Assembly (NCBI RefSeq): GCF_031157255.1 | Contig: NZ_JAVIFX010000001.1 | Location: 186,001 to 250,000 of the forward strand | Source of the DNA: Bradyrhizobium sp. LHD-71 | GTDB taxonomy: Bacteria; Pseudomonadota; Alphaproteobacteria; Rhizobiales; Xanthobacteraceae | Direction: 5' to 3' | Length of the DNA stretch: 64,000 nucleotides | Shown here: positions 1-7,632 of the stretch, in pieces | How positions within the stretch are numbered: the stretch's first letter is position 1 | Layout: every line of letters starts with the position of its first letter | The notes under the pieces: generated by a model | Databases searched by the model: none | What the model was told of the DNA's origin: nothing | Seen by the model: the letters and a program-made list of their open reading frames with translations, nothing else | Program-made: the position numbers and the translations under genes

Positions 1-1
1 C

Positions 2-568
2 CTGCCGGAGACCGAGAACCTCGAAACGCTGGCCGAGACCGCTGCGAATATCTCGGCGACCGAGCGGCGTGCGATGAAAGCGGAGCGTGAAACGACGGAT
101 CGGCTGATTGCGCACTTCCTTGCCGACCGTGTTGGTGCGACGTTCGCCGGCCGCATTTCCGGCGTCACCCGCGCCGGCCTGTTCGTCAAACTCGACGACA
201 CCGGTGCCGACGGGCTGATCCCGGTGCGCACGCTGGGGGAAGACTATTACCAGTACGACGAGGCGCGCCATGCGCTCATCGGCAAGCACAGCGGAGCCAT
301 GCACCGACTGGGCGACACGGTAGAGGTTCGTCTGGTAGAAGCGGCGCCAGTCGCCGGCGCCTTGCGGTTCGAGCTCCTGTCTGAAGCGCCCATGGCACCG
401 CGGCGCGGCTGGAAGGAACGACGCCGCGGAGACGACGAGGTGCGAAGCCAACGCGATCGCCAGGAGCGGTCGTTCGTCGCCGGAAAACGCCGCGAAAAGG
501 GTGGCGGCTCGAAGACCCACACGTCGAAACCGAAGGCGAAGCGGAAAGGCAAGCGAGACCGGCGATGA
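2..568 (+). CDS. rnr: Ribonuclease R, C-terminal part (cut by window start)
   Basis: This is the C-terminal end of RNase R, the processive 3'-5' exoribonuclease of RNA turnover. The reading frame is open from base 2, so the catalytic RNB domain lies outside the window. The visible part begins with the helix that follows the RNB domain (ERRAMKAERETTDRL). It continues through an S1 RNA-binding domain (FAGRISGVTRAGLFVKLDDTGADG) and ends in a strongly basic tail rich in Lys and Arg, as is usual for RNase R. The stop codon overlaps the start of the next gene (ATGA at 565-568), so the two are probably translationally coupled. Confidence 0.9.
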   Translation: MPETENLETLAETAANISATERRAMKAERETTDRLIAHFLADRVGATFAGRISGVTRAGLFVKLDDTGADGLIPVRTLGEDYYQYDEARHALIGKHSGAMHRLGDTVEVRLVEAAPVAGALRFELLSEAPMAPRRGWKERRRGDDEVRSQRDRQERSFVAGKRREKGGGSKTHTSKPKAKRKGKRDRR

Positions 569-1017
569 CAGAAGCCAAGCAAGTCTGGACCAACCAAGCC
601 GGCGCCCCGCCGAAGCGCGATCTTTTTGCGGCGATGCTGCGCGGCTTTCATTGCCGCTGCCCGAACTGCGGCGAAGGCAAGCTGTTCCGCGCCTATCTGA
701 AGACGCGCGACAGCTGCAGCGTGTGCGGGCAGGATTTTCATCATCACCGCGCCGATGACCTGCCCGCCTATCTCGTCATCGTCATCGTCGGCCATATCAT
801 CGTGCCGCTGGTGCTGGCCGTTGAGCAGAATTTCCAGCCGTCCTATCTGGTGCACCTTGCGGTATGGCTCCCCCTCACCTTGGGCATGTCGCTGGCATTG
901 CTCCAGCCGATCAAAGGCGCCATTGTCGGTCTGCAATGGGCCTTTCGCATGCACGGATTCGACGAAAACGGTCCCGCCGACCCGCTTGAAGCGGGTTTGA
1001 GAGATAAGAAGACTTGA
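565..1017 (+). CDS. DUF983 family membrane protein
   Basis: This 150-residue protein begins with a zinc-ribbon-like pair of cysteine motifs (CPNC near residue 33 and CSVC near residue 51). Two hydrophobic helices follow, at about 68-90 and 98-120. This matches DUF983, a family of small inner-membrane proteins of unknown biochemical role common in Alphaproteobacteria. It overlaps the rnr stop codon by 4 bases and lies 7 bases before the NUDIX gene, so the three are probably one operon. Confidence 0.85.
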   Translation: MTEAKQVWTNQAGAPPKRDLFAAMLRGFHCRCPNCGEGKLFRAYLKTRDSCSVCGQDFHHHRADDLPAYLVIVIVGHIIVPLVLAVEQNFQPSYLVHLAVWLPLTLGMSLALLQPIKGAIVGLQWAFRMHGFDENGPADPLEAGLRDKKT

Positions 1018-1024
1018 GGGGCGA

Positions 1025-1795
1025 ATGACCGAGACGGCCGAGCAGCGTTCCAACCTGCCCAATCCGGGAAATTACCGGGAAGACACGACGAAGCATCCCT
1101 ACTTCCGTCCGAAGGATGCGGCCACCTTGATCCTGATCGATCGATCGGAGGCCAAACCGAAGGTGCTCGTCGGCAAGCGGCACGACAAGGTGGTGTTCAT
1201 GCCGGGAGCGTTCGTGTTTCCCGGCGGACGTGTCGATCCGAAGGACAACAAGATCCAGGTTGCAGCGCCCATCCCTTCGGCACTCGAAGCACGGCTCCTG
1301 CAGGGCAGTCCGAAGATTTCTGGTGCCCGGGCCCGTGCGCTCGCCAATACGGCGATCCGCGAAGCCTGCGAGGAAACCGGGCTCTGCCTTGGCAAGCCCG
1401 CAAACGGCGAAACGGCAAAATTCGAGGGCAGCTGGAAGCCATTCGGCGAGGCAGGGCTGCTGCCTGACCCCTCCTCGCTCTACCTGATCGCGCGGGCGAT
1501 CACGCCACCCGGGCGGGTCAAACGCTTCGATACGCGCTTCTTCACGGCGGATGCGTCCGCCATCACCCATCGGGTGCCGGGCATTGTTCACGCCGATGCG
1601 GAACTGGTCGAACTGGTGTGGGTCGAAATCGGCTCGAAACCGCTCGCCAACATGCATCCAATGACGGTGAAGGTGCTGGAACAGCTCGAAATCCGGCTGG
1701 CGACGGGGCCGTTGCGCCATGACGCGCCGATTCCGTTCTTCCACTTCTACGGCGGCAAGATGCAGATGGATATGCTGCCCGGAAACGTCGAATAG
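1025..1795 (+). CDS. NUDIX hydrolase
   Basis: The 256-residue protein is a NUDIX-fold hydrolase of nucleoside-diphosphate-linked or CoA-type substrates. The metal-binding box core is REACEETG at residues 112-119, and an FPGGRVDP motif sits at 65-72. The segment between them is longer than in the compact family members, as is common in the large alphaproteobacterial NUDIX proteins. The true substrate cannot be told from sequence. The start at 1025 follows a GAGGGG ribosome-binding site. It is the last gene of the rnr-DUF983-NUDIX series. Confidence 0.85.
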   Translation: MTETAEQRSNLPNPGNYREDTTKHPYFRPKDAATLILIDRSEAKPKVLVGKRHDKVVFMPGAFVFPGGRVDPKDNKIQVAAPIPSALEARLLQGSPKISGARARALANTAIREACEETGLCLGKPANGETAKFEGSWKPFGEAGLLPDPSSLYLIARAITPPGRVKRFDTRFFTADASAITHRVPGIVHADAELVELVWVEIGSKPLANMHPMTVKVLEQLEIRLATGPLRHDAPIPFFHFYGGKMQMDMLPGNVE

Positions 1796-1840
1796 CCCGG
1801 GATCCCTGCAAAAGCGGGCCATTTTCGGCCCCCTAAATCC

Positions 1841-1868
1841 TTGACTTTAGGCCATTCCCGGCTAGGTT
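1841..1868 (+). promoter_or_regulatory. Probable sigma70 promoter of rpmG
   Basis: TTGACT (1841-1846) and TAGGTT (1863-1868) are separated by 16 bases and lie about 60 bases before the rpmG start codon, in a gene-free gap. The spacing and the -35 box fit a housekeeping promoter, but the -10 box is weak. Confidence 0.45.
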
Positions 1869-1929
1869 GCCGGCCAATTGGGCGGGGTTTCCCGCCCTCA
1901 TTGTTTTTGCCGCATTCGAGGTTCGCATC

Positions 1930-2097
1930 ATGGCCAAGGCCGTCACCATCAAGGTCAAGCTCGTCTCGAGCGCCGACACCGGCTTCTATTACGTTGCCAA
2001 GAAGAACTCGCGCACGATGACCGACAAGCTGAAGAAGAAGAAGTACGATCCGGTCGCCAAGAAGCACGTCGAGTTCGTCGAGGCGAAGATCAAGTAG
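1930..2097 (+). CDS. rpmG: 50S ribosomal protein L33
   Basis: This 55-residue basic protein is L33 of the large ribosomal subunit. It begins [20 protein letters not shown] and has the lysine-rich KLKKKKYDP segment typical of the family. It lacks the CxxC pairs of the zinc-binding L33 form, so it is the zinc-independent type. The start is set by similarity: an upstream in-frame ATG at 1867 would add 21 unrelated residues. A strong terminator follows. Confidence 0.96.
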   Translation: MAKAVTIKVKLVSSADTGFYYVAKKNSRTMTDKLKKKKYDPVAKKHVEFVEAKIK

Positions 2098-2141
2098 CAT
2101 TCGCAGGCGCTCGCACAGTCCGGGCGTTATGGGGTGAAGTG

Positions 2142-2171
2142 CAAAAACGGAGCCGAAAGGCTCCGTTTTTG
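2142..2171 (+). terminator. Rho-independent terminator of rpmG
   Basis: A perfect 13-bp stem (CAAAAACGGAGCC / GGCTCCGTTTTTG) with a GAAA loop ends in a T-run, 45 bases after the rpmG stop. The A-tract pairs with the T-tract, so it could also work on the other strand. Confidence 0.92.
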
Positions 2172-2274
2172 TTTGTCCGCGTGACGACCCCTTTCGAATC
2201 GATCGCGTCCGAAAACGGCCAGACGGCAGCCTTCCGGCCCAATATCTCCGCGGGATGCCACAACGGAGAGAGCC

Positions 2275-2676
2275 ATGGCTACCATCATCAAGGACGTTTC
2301 GATCGACGCCGGTCCGGCCGAGGTCTGGGACGCGCTCGAAGATTTCGGCGCATTGCATCAGCGCCTTGTTCCCGGCTTCGTCACGGCCTGCGAATTCGAC
2401 GGTGAGGCGCGCACGGTCACCTTTTCGAACGGTTCCGTCGCGCGTGAATTTCTGGTGACGAGCGACCGCGAACGACGGCGTCTCGTCTACGCAGTGGTCA
2501 GCGATCACATCAAACAGCACAGCGCGTCCGCACAGGTGTTCGACGACGGCAAGGGTGGCACGCGACTGACGTGGATTACCGACGTGCTGCCGAATGATCT
2601 TGCACCCTATATCAGCGGTCAGATGGACCTTGGCGCAGCCGCCATGCAGAAGGCACTGGCGCGGAAGACGCCGTAG
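2275..2676 (+). CDS. SRPBCC family protein (polyketide cyclase / START-like fold)
   Basis: This 133-residue protein has the pattern of the SRPBCC ligand-binding fold. An N-terminal strand and VWDALEDFGALHQ helix are followed by a glycine- and charge-rich sheet (REFLVTSDRERRRLVYAV), and a C-terminal long helix ends in MQKALARKT. Members bind hydrophobic ligands or act as cyclases or lipid carriers, and no substrate can be inferred here. The start follows a CGGAGAG ribosome-binding site. It stands alone between the rpmG terminator and a repeat element. Confidence 0.78.
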   Translation: MATIIKDVSIDAGPAEVWDALEDFGALHQRLVPGFVTACEFDGEARTVTFSNGSVAREFLVTSDRERRRLVYAVVSDHIKQHSASAQVFDDGKGGTRLTWITDVLPNDLAPYISGQMDLGAAAMQKALARKTP

Positions 2677-2678
2677 CC

Positions 2679-2837
2679 GTCATTGCGAGGCATAGCCGTT
2701 CGAAGAACGGCGTCGGCTTCGCTCGCCTATAGCCGTTCGAAGAACGGCGTCGCTTCGCTCGCCTATGGCGACGAAGCAATCCAGCGCGGCATTCGCGGCA
2801 GAATCAGACTGGATTGCTTCGCTTCGCTCGCAATGAC
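2679..2837 (+). repeat. Palindromic intergenic repeat with internal tandem duplication
   Basis: The element is bounded by GTCATTGCGAG (2679-2689) and its inverted copy CTCGCAATGAC (2827-2837). Inside are a second inverted pair, GAAGCAATCCAG (2773-2784) and CTGGATTGCTTC (2809-2820), and a near-exact direct repeat of about 36 bases (2692-2728 and 2729-2764). Each direct copy contains AGCCGTTCGAAGAACGGC, itself largely palindromic. Elements with these ends are widespread in Bradyrhizobium- and Rhodopseudomonas-type genomes. It sits between the SRPBCC stop and the pleD stop. Confidence 0.85.
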
Positions 2838-2856
2838 GTGCTTATTCGCCCGACTG

Positions 2857-4230
2857 CTAAGCCGCGTCGAGCACGACGCGGTTGCGGCCGTCGCGCTTGG
2901 CGCGATAGAGCGCCTGATCGGCGCGCTTGAGAACGGCCGCAATCGGCTCACCCTTGCGGTCGAGCGTCGCGATGCCGATCGAGATGGTCACGTCGATGCG
3001 CTTTGCACCCTTCTCGATCGTGAACGGTTCTCCCGCGATCGACTTGCGCAAGCGCTCGGCAACCACGCCCGCAACATGCATGTCGGTTTCGGGCATCACA
3101 ATGACGAACTCCTCGCCACCGAAACGGCAGGCGAGATCGATACCGCGGATCGACTTGCGGATGCGCACCGCGAACTCACGCAGAACGTCGTCGCCCGCAT
3201 CGTGGCCGTAGCTGTCGTTGATCGACTTGAAGTAGTCGATGTCGAGCACCATCAGCGCCAGCGGCTTGCCGCGCACGCCGGCCTGTTCGGCAAGCGTCAC
3301 CAGATGGCTTTCCATGTAGCGGCGGTTGTGCAGCCCGGTGAGCGCGTCGGTGATCGCGGCTTCGATCGAGTTCTGCACATTGTCGCGCAGGTGGTCGGTA
3401 TAGCGGCGCTTGCGGACCTGCGTGCGGACTCGCGCCAGCAGTTCGTTCTTGTCCACCGGTCGCAGCAGGTAGTCGTTGACGCCGATCTCCAGCCCGCGCA
3501 GCAGGCGCGAGCTGTTGTCAGCGTCGGCGATCGCAAGAATCGGCACGTGCCGCGTCCGTTCCAGCGAGCGCGCCTGGCTGCACAGCCTGAGGCCGTCATA
3601 ATTCTCCAGGCCGAGCGAGACGATCAAAAGGTCATAGTTGCCGTCGGCGGCATGAAACAACGCCTCGGCCGGATTAGGCTCGACGTCGACGCTGTGTTCT
3701 TCCGTCAGCATGGCCGCAAGCCGCTCGTAGGAGGCCGGCCGGTCGTCGACCAGAAGGATCCGCCCGCCCTTGCCTTGATCGGTGACCGCCTCGCGCTCCG
3801 GGCTCTGGATGCCGATCTCGTGCGAAGTGATCGCGCGCATCCTGAGTTCGTCGGTCATCATCTTCAGCCGCGTAAGCGACCGCACGCGCGCGATCAGCAC
3901 GACATCGGAGACGGGTTTGGTGAGGAAATCGTCGGCGCCTGCTTCCAGCCCACGCACGCGATCGGCGGGCGAGTCCAGCGCAGTGACCATCACCACTGGT
4001 ATGAAATGGGTCGCAGGGTCTGATTTCAGCCGGCGGCAGACCTCGAAGCCGTCCATGTCCGGCATCATCACGTCGAGCAGAACGATATCGCATTCGGCGC
4101 GCAGGGCGATCTCCAGCGCCTGCTTGCCGTTCGAGGCTGTCACGACGTCGAAATACTCGGCTGAGAGCCGCGCTTCCAACAACTTTACGTTGGCAGGAAT
4201 GTCATCGACAACCAGTATGCGCGCGGACAT
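2857..4230 (-). CDS. pleD: PleD-type response regulator with diguanylate cyclase output
   Basis: The 457-residue protein has two receiver domains followed by a GGDEF domain that makes cyclic di-GMP. The first receiver has the acidic pair D9-D10, phosphoacceptor D53 (LLDVMMPD) and K105. The second (about 155-275) has lost the aspartate at the equivalent place (LLIVSLGL) and is a degenerate adaptor receiver. The cyclase signature is GGEEF at 371-375. The product-inhibition site RGID lies at 362-365, five residues upstream. In Caulobacter PleD drives the motile-to-stalked transition. It lies 10 bases after divK and is probably cotranscribed with it. Confidence 0.93.
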   Translation of the reverse strand: MSARILVVDDIPANVKLLEARLSAEYFDVVTASNGKQALEIALRAECDIVLLDVMMPDMDGFEVCRRLKSDPATHFIPVVMVTALDSPADRVRGLEAGADDFLTKPVSDVVLIARVRSLTRLKMMTDELRMRAITSHEIGIQSPEREAVTDQGKGGRILLVDDRPASYERLAAMLTEEHSVDVEPNPAEALFHAADGNYDLLIVSLGLENYDGLRLCSQARSLERTRHVPILAIADADNSSRLLRGLEIGVNDYLLRPVDKNELLARVRTQVRKRRYTDHLRDNVQNSIEAAITDALTGLHNRRYMESHLVTLAEQAGVRGKPLALMVLDIDYFKSINDSYGHDAGDDVLREFAVRIRKSIRGIDLACRFGGEEFVIVMPETDMHVAGVVAERLRKSIAGEPFTIEKGAKRIDVTISIGIATLDRKGEPIAAVLKRADQALYRAKRDGRNRVVLDAA

Positions 4231-4240
4231 TTGCGTCCCC

Positions 4241-4606
4241 CTACCCTATAAAATGTCGAACTGTTTCAATGAACTTGCCGACCGAGATCGGCTTAGACAG
4301 ATATGCTTCACAGCCGCCTTCGCGGATGCGTTCTTCGTCGCCCTTCATTGCAAACGCCGTGACGGCGACGACCGGAATGGAGCGAAGGTTGGGATCGTTC
4401 TTGATCCAGCGCGTCACATCGAGTCCGGAGACCTCCGGCAGCTGGATATCCATCAGGATCAAATCCGGACGGTGACGGCGCACCAGATCGAGCGCCTCGA
4501 TACCCTTGTTGGTGCCAACCGTCTGGTAACCATGCGCCTCGAGGAGGTCGCGAAAGAGCTTCATGTTGAGCTCGTTGTCTTCGACGATAAGGACGGTTTT
4601 TGCCAT
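4241..4606 (-). CDS. divK: Single-domain cell-cycle response regulator DivK
   Basis: This 121-residue protein is a lone receiver domain. It has E9-D10, phosphoacceptor D53 ([13 protein letters not shown]), the conserved threonine in VVAVTAFAM and the lysine in YLSKPISV. DivK transfers phosphoryl signals between the DivJ and PleC kinases that control CtrA. The start at 4606 is chosen because AGGAGG lies 7 bases before it. A longer in-frame version beginning at 4714 has no such site. The divK-pleD order is the usual alphaproteobacterial arrangement. Confidence 0.93.
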   Translation of the reverse strand: MAKTVLIVEDNELNMKLFRDLLEAHGYQTVGTNKGIEALDLVRRHRPDLILMDIQLPEVSGLDVTRWIKNDPNLRSIPVVAVTAFAMKGDEERIREGGCEAYLSKPISVGKFIETVRHFIG

Positions 4607-4752
4607 CCCGTCCTCCTCATTCTCGATGGATTGCCCGCTGTCGGCCTGATTGATTGCCGGCTGTCGGCGCAAAACGGTTCGCCACGCCAAAGCCAGCGTG
4701 GCAAGATAATTCAAAATAGAAAGGATAGGTTACGGAAAGGCAAATTCAACCG

Positions 4753-5052
4753 ATGACAAAGCGGGACTTCACCCCGGGCCAAGTCGCTGAAACACTGGCG
4801 ATTCGGGCCCTTTCCTTCCTTGCCCAGGAACCGGCGCGTCTCGGTCGGTTCTTGGCTGAGACCGGCCTCGGTCCGGAGACGATTCGCACCGCTGCGAAGG
4901 ACAAGGCGTTTCTCGTCGGCGTGCTGGATTTCATTCTTAGCGACGAGGGCCTGATCGACGATTTCGGTGCAGCGAACGGCATCAAGCCACGCCAGCTGAT
5001 CGCCGCACGCGAGGCGCTCGGCGGACCAACCTGGGAGCGCGACGTGCCGTGA
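4753..5052 (+). CDS. DUF3572 family protein
   Basis: This 99-residue, mostly helical soluble protein matches the DUF3572 pattern (ETLAIRALSFLAQEPARLGRFL, GLGPETIR, FLVGVLDFILSDE). No catalytic motif is visible and its role is unknown. Its last codon overlaps the GTG start of dinB (GTGA at 5049-5052), so it is probably translated together with DNA polymerase IV. It is transcribed divergently from divK across a gap of about 150 bases. Confidence 0.82.
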   Translation: MTKRDFTPGQVAETLAIRALSFLAQEPARLGRFLAETGLGPETIRTAAKDKAFLVGVLDFILSDEGLIDDFGAANGIKPRQLIAAREALGGPTWERDVP

Positions 5053-6335
5053 CCGTGACGCCGCCCGCCACCGGCTTCTGCCGCGACTGCCTGACGACGG
5101 TCGACACGCGGACGGCACGGTGCAGGCAGTGCGGCTCGCCGCGCCTGTTGCGCCATCACGCACTTGCCTCGCTGGCGATCGCCCACATCGACTGCGACGC
5201 CTTTTACGCCACCGTCGAGAAGCGCGACAATCCGGAGCTTGCCGACAAGCCGGTCGTGGTCGGCGGTGGCAAGCGTGGAGTGGTGTCGGCGGCCTGCTAC
5301 ATCGCGCGCACATTCGGCGTCCGCTCGGCGATGCCGATGTTCAAGGCACGCGCGTTGTGTCCCGAACTGGTCGTGGTGAAGCCCGACATGGCAAAATATG
5401 TCCGTGTCGGACGCGAGGTGCGTCGCGCGATGCAGGCGCTGACGCCGCTGGTCGAGCCGCTGTCGATCGACGAAGCATTCCTTGACCTGTCCGGCACCGA
5501 ACGCATCCACGGCGCGATCCCGGCGCTGACGCTGGCGCGCTTCGCCCTCAACGTGCAGCGCGAAATCGGCATCACGGTTTCGGTCGGCCTCTCCTGCAAC
5601 AAATTCCTCGCCAAGATCGCGTCCGACCTCGACAAGCCGCGCGGCTTTGCAGTGCTCGATCAGACGGACGGGCAGACGTTACTGGCGGGAAAACCGGTGA
5701 GCTTCATCTATGGCGTCGGACCCGCCACCCAGCAGCGGCTGCAAGCCCATGGCTTTCGCCTGATCTCGGATTTTCAGCGCGCGGATGAAATCGAGCTGAT
5801 GAAGCAGTTCGGCCCCGAAGGGCGACGGTTGTGGCGGCTCGCGCGAGGCATCGACGATCGCAAGGTGGAGCCGGACCGCGACACCAAGGTGGTCTCGGCG
5901 GAAACGACGTTCGAGAACGATCTGCGCGACCTCGCAAGCCTCGAACGCATCCTCTGGCAATTGACCGAGAAAGTGTCGTCGCGGCTGAAATCGGTCGAGC
6001 TGGCCGGCTCCACGATCACGCTGAAGTTGAAGACCGCTGACTTTCGCCAGCGCACACGTGCGCAATCAATTGGCGGGCCGACACAACTGGCCAACCGGAT
6101 CTTTTCGACTGCCCGCGAACTTCTGGCCAAGGAGATCGACGGAACGGCGTTCCGCCTGATTGGAGCTGGCGTCAGCGCCTTGCGGCCGGCGTCCGAAGCG
6201 GAAGATTCCGATCTGCTCGATCGCCGCAGCGCGCACGCTGAGCGGGCGATGGACGAGTTGCGCCAACGTTTCGGCCAAGGGTCGGTAATCCGCGGGATCG
6301 CCTATGAGGGGCCTGCGAAAAACGGCCAGGGATGA
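5049..6335 (+). CDS. dinB: DNA polymerase IV (Y-family, translesion) with N-terminal zinc ribbon
   Basis: The 428-residue protein is a Y-family error-prone polymerase for lesion bypass. Catalytic residues are visible at D48 (HIDCDAFYA) and at D141-E142 (LSIDEAFLDLSG). The helix-hairpin-helix region (FIYGVGPATQQRLQAHGF) and little-finger domain follow. An extra N-terminal ribbon has two CxxC pairs (C11, C14 and C25, C28), absent from the E. coli enzyme but seen in rhizobial DinB proteins. It starts with GTG at 5049, overlapping the DUF3572 stop. It ends without an obvious beta-clamp pentapeptide at the very C-terminus. A hairpin terminator follows. Confidence 0.93.
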   Translation: MTVTPPATGFCRDCLTTVDTRTARCRQCGSPRLLRHHALASLAIAHIDCDAFYATVEKRDNPELADKPVVVGGGKRGVVSAACYIARTFGVRSAMPMFKARALCPELVVVKPDMAKYVRVGREVRRAMQALTPLVEPLSIDEAFLDLSGTERIHGAIPALTLARFALNVQREIGITVSVGLSCNKFLAKIASDLDKPRGFAVLDQTDGQTLLAGKPVSFIYGVGPATQQRLQAHGFRLISDFQRADEIELMKQFGPEGRRLWRLARGIDDRKVEPDRDTKVVSAETTFENDLRDLASLERILWQLTEKVSSRLKSVELAGSTITLKLKTADFRQRTRAQSIGGPTQLANRIFSTARELLAKEIDGTAFRLIGAGVSALRPASEAEDSDLLDRRSAHAERAMDELRQRFGQGSVIRGIAYEGPAKNGQG

Positions 6336-6363
6336 TGCGTCGCGTGGCTCGCCTTGACCCTCA

Positions 6364-6401
6364 CGACCCGGCCTGACGCAAGAACAATGCAGGCCGGGTC
6401 G
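6364..6401. terminator. Hairpin between convergent dinB and EthD genes
   Basis: A perfect 12-bp stem (CGACCCGGCCTG / CAGGCCGGGTCG) with a 14-base loop is followed on the plus strand by CGATTTCGTT. Its place between two convergent genes supports a terminator, although the T-run is poor. Confidence 0.6.
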
Positions 6402-6410
6402 CGATTTCGT

Positions 6411-6722
6411 TCACTTGTCGTCGACGACGACCATGACGGTCGGCTTGCCGCCGGACGAGATTGAGGCGGCGTGAGCCAACGCTTCCTTGCCCTCGTCCGA
6501 CATGGCGCAGGCCTTCAAGCTGTCAACTGATGGAAAGGTGACGTCTGAAATCAGGTGGTATGGCGGCATCGCGTAAGCCGGGCCGACCACACGCTTGGTC
6601 GCGACGCTGGCCGCGCCTTTGAGCCGCGGCCCGGCGTAGGGCAGATGCTGCTCGCGATAGGCGCGGTCGAACTCCTGCGGGTCTTTCGGAGTGGGATAGA
6701 CAATAAGCAGATGAGCGGTCAC
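6411..6722 (-). CDS. EthD family protein
   Basis: This 103-residue protein has the EthD-type dimeric alpha-beta barrel pattern. It starts with HLLIVYPTP, then the short motif FDRAYREQHLPYAGPRLKG that typifies the family, and ends with a hydrophobic strand (VMVVVDD). EthD proteins are found with ether- and aromatic-degradation enzymes and as stand-alone proteins; the reaction here is unknown. The start is taken as GTG at 6722 because GAGGAG lies just upstream. The frame extends to 6749 without another convincing site. Confidence 0.8.
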   Translation of the reverse strand: MTAHLLIVYPTPKDPQEFDRAYREQHLPYAGPRLKGAASVATKRVVGPAYAMPPYHLISDVTFPSVDSLKACAMSDEGKEALAHAASISSGGKPTVMVVVDDK

Positions 6723-6820
6723 AGGTTCTCTCCTCTTCAGGTGTGACAACCTGCGGGGTTATGCGCCCGCCGCGGGCCGCTGTGGGGTACGAATTCCGGA
6801 CTTGTCCGAGGGCGCGCGCG

Positions 6821-7537
6821 TCAGCGATGGCGCTTGTCCGCATGAGCGACCCGGCGACGCTGCAGTTCGCGTGTTTGCAGAGTCGGCGCGACGCGTGCGA
6901 ACTGGTAGCGCGCAAACCAGCCCGGAAACGCGCGCGCAAGCGTCCGCGGGCCCTCGATCGCCAATCCGCCGCGTTGCGCTTCGGCAAAGCTCGTATCGCC
7001 GCGCCACCACGCAACCAGCGCGGCCAGCGGACCACGGATCCGCAGAGGTTCGGGAAAACCCGGGTTTTGCGTACAGACGGACGCTTCCGCTGCCTTCAGC
7101 AACATGAAGCGCGGCTGGCTGCGCTGAAGTTCGAAGCGCACCACCATCGGATCTTTCGGCAGCGCATCGAAGCAAACACGTCGCTGCATATCGACGAGCA
7201 GCGGTTCGAGATCGACGTCCTCACTTGCAGCATGCCGCGGTAACCAACGCTGCCCCCAGGTACCAAGCGCGCTCACGACGCTTGCCAACTCCTCGCCAGC
7301 CTGTGTGAGCGCATATTCAGGACCATGCTCGCCGTCGCTGCGAGCCACCGCTCCGACGAACGTCAATGTCTGCAAGCGTTCCGAAAGCATGGTGCGAGAG
7401 ATCCGCGGAATGCCGCGCCGGATATCGTTGAAACGCCGGCTTCCACAGAGGAGTTCGCGCACGACCAGAAGTGTCCAGCGTCCGCCCAACACCTCGTGCG
7501 CGCGTGCCATGGCGCAGAACTGACCGTAGCTTGCCAT
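6821..7537 (-). CDS. HxlR-type winged-helix transcriptional regulator with C-terminal extension
   Basis: Residues 1-95 form an HxlR winged helix: the CAMARAHEVLGGRWTLLVVREL helix, the GIPRISRTMLSERLQTL recognition region and a wing followed by YALTQAGEEL. HxlR proteins are small DNA-binding repressors or activators of stress and catabolic genes. The protein is 238 residues, about twice the family length. The extra C-terminal domain (about 110-225) resembles the sterol-carrier-like extension found in some regulators of this type, but that assignment is weak. The regulated gene is not evident; the neighbours on both sides are on the same strand. Confidence 0.82.
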   Translation of the reverse strand: MASYGQFCAMARAHEVLGGRWTLLVVRELLCGSRRFNDIRRGIPRISRTMLSERLQTLTFVGAVARSDGEHGPEYALTQAGEELASVVSALGTWGQRWLPRHAASEDVDLEPLLVDMQRRVCFDALPKDPMVVRFELQRSQPRFMLLKAAEASVCTQNPGFPEPLRIRGPLAALVAWWRGDTSFAEAQRGGLAIEGPRTLARAFPGWFARYQFARVAPTLQTRELQRRRVAHADKRHR

Positions 7538-7566
7538 GACGAAAGCTTAGCACGGAGGGGGCGCCA

Positions 7567-7596
7567 CGCCAGGTCCGGATTCCGGACCGCCTGGCG
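7567..7596 (-). terminator. Possible hairpin terminator after eipB
   Basis: The stem pairs CGCCAGG with CCTGGCG and TCCGG with CCGGA, with a 3-base bulge, about 40 bases beyond the eipB stop. No T-run follows on the minus strand, so termination is only suggested by position. Confidence 0.35.
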
Positions 7597-7632
7597 TCTC
7601 GGTTCTAACGTTCGGCTTCGGGAGCCGGCCCG

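Noticed and set aside
2683-4023. A 446-codon open frame on the plus strand
   Set aside because: It is antisense to pleD, whose receiver and GGEEF motifs are intact. Long antisense frames are expected in GC-rich genes.
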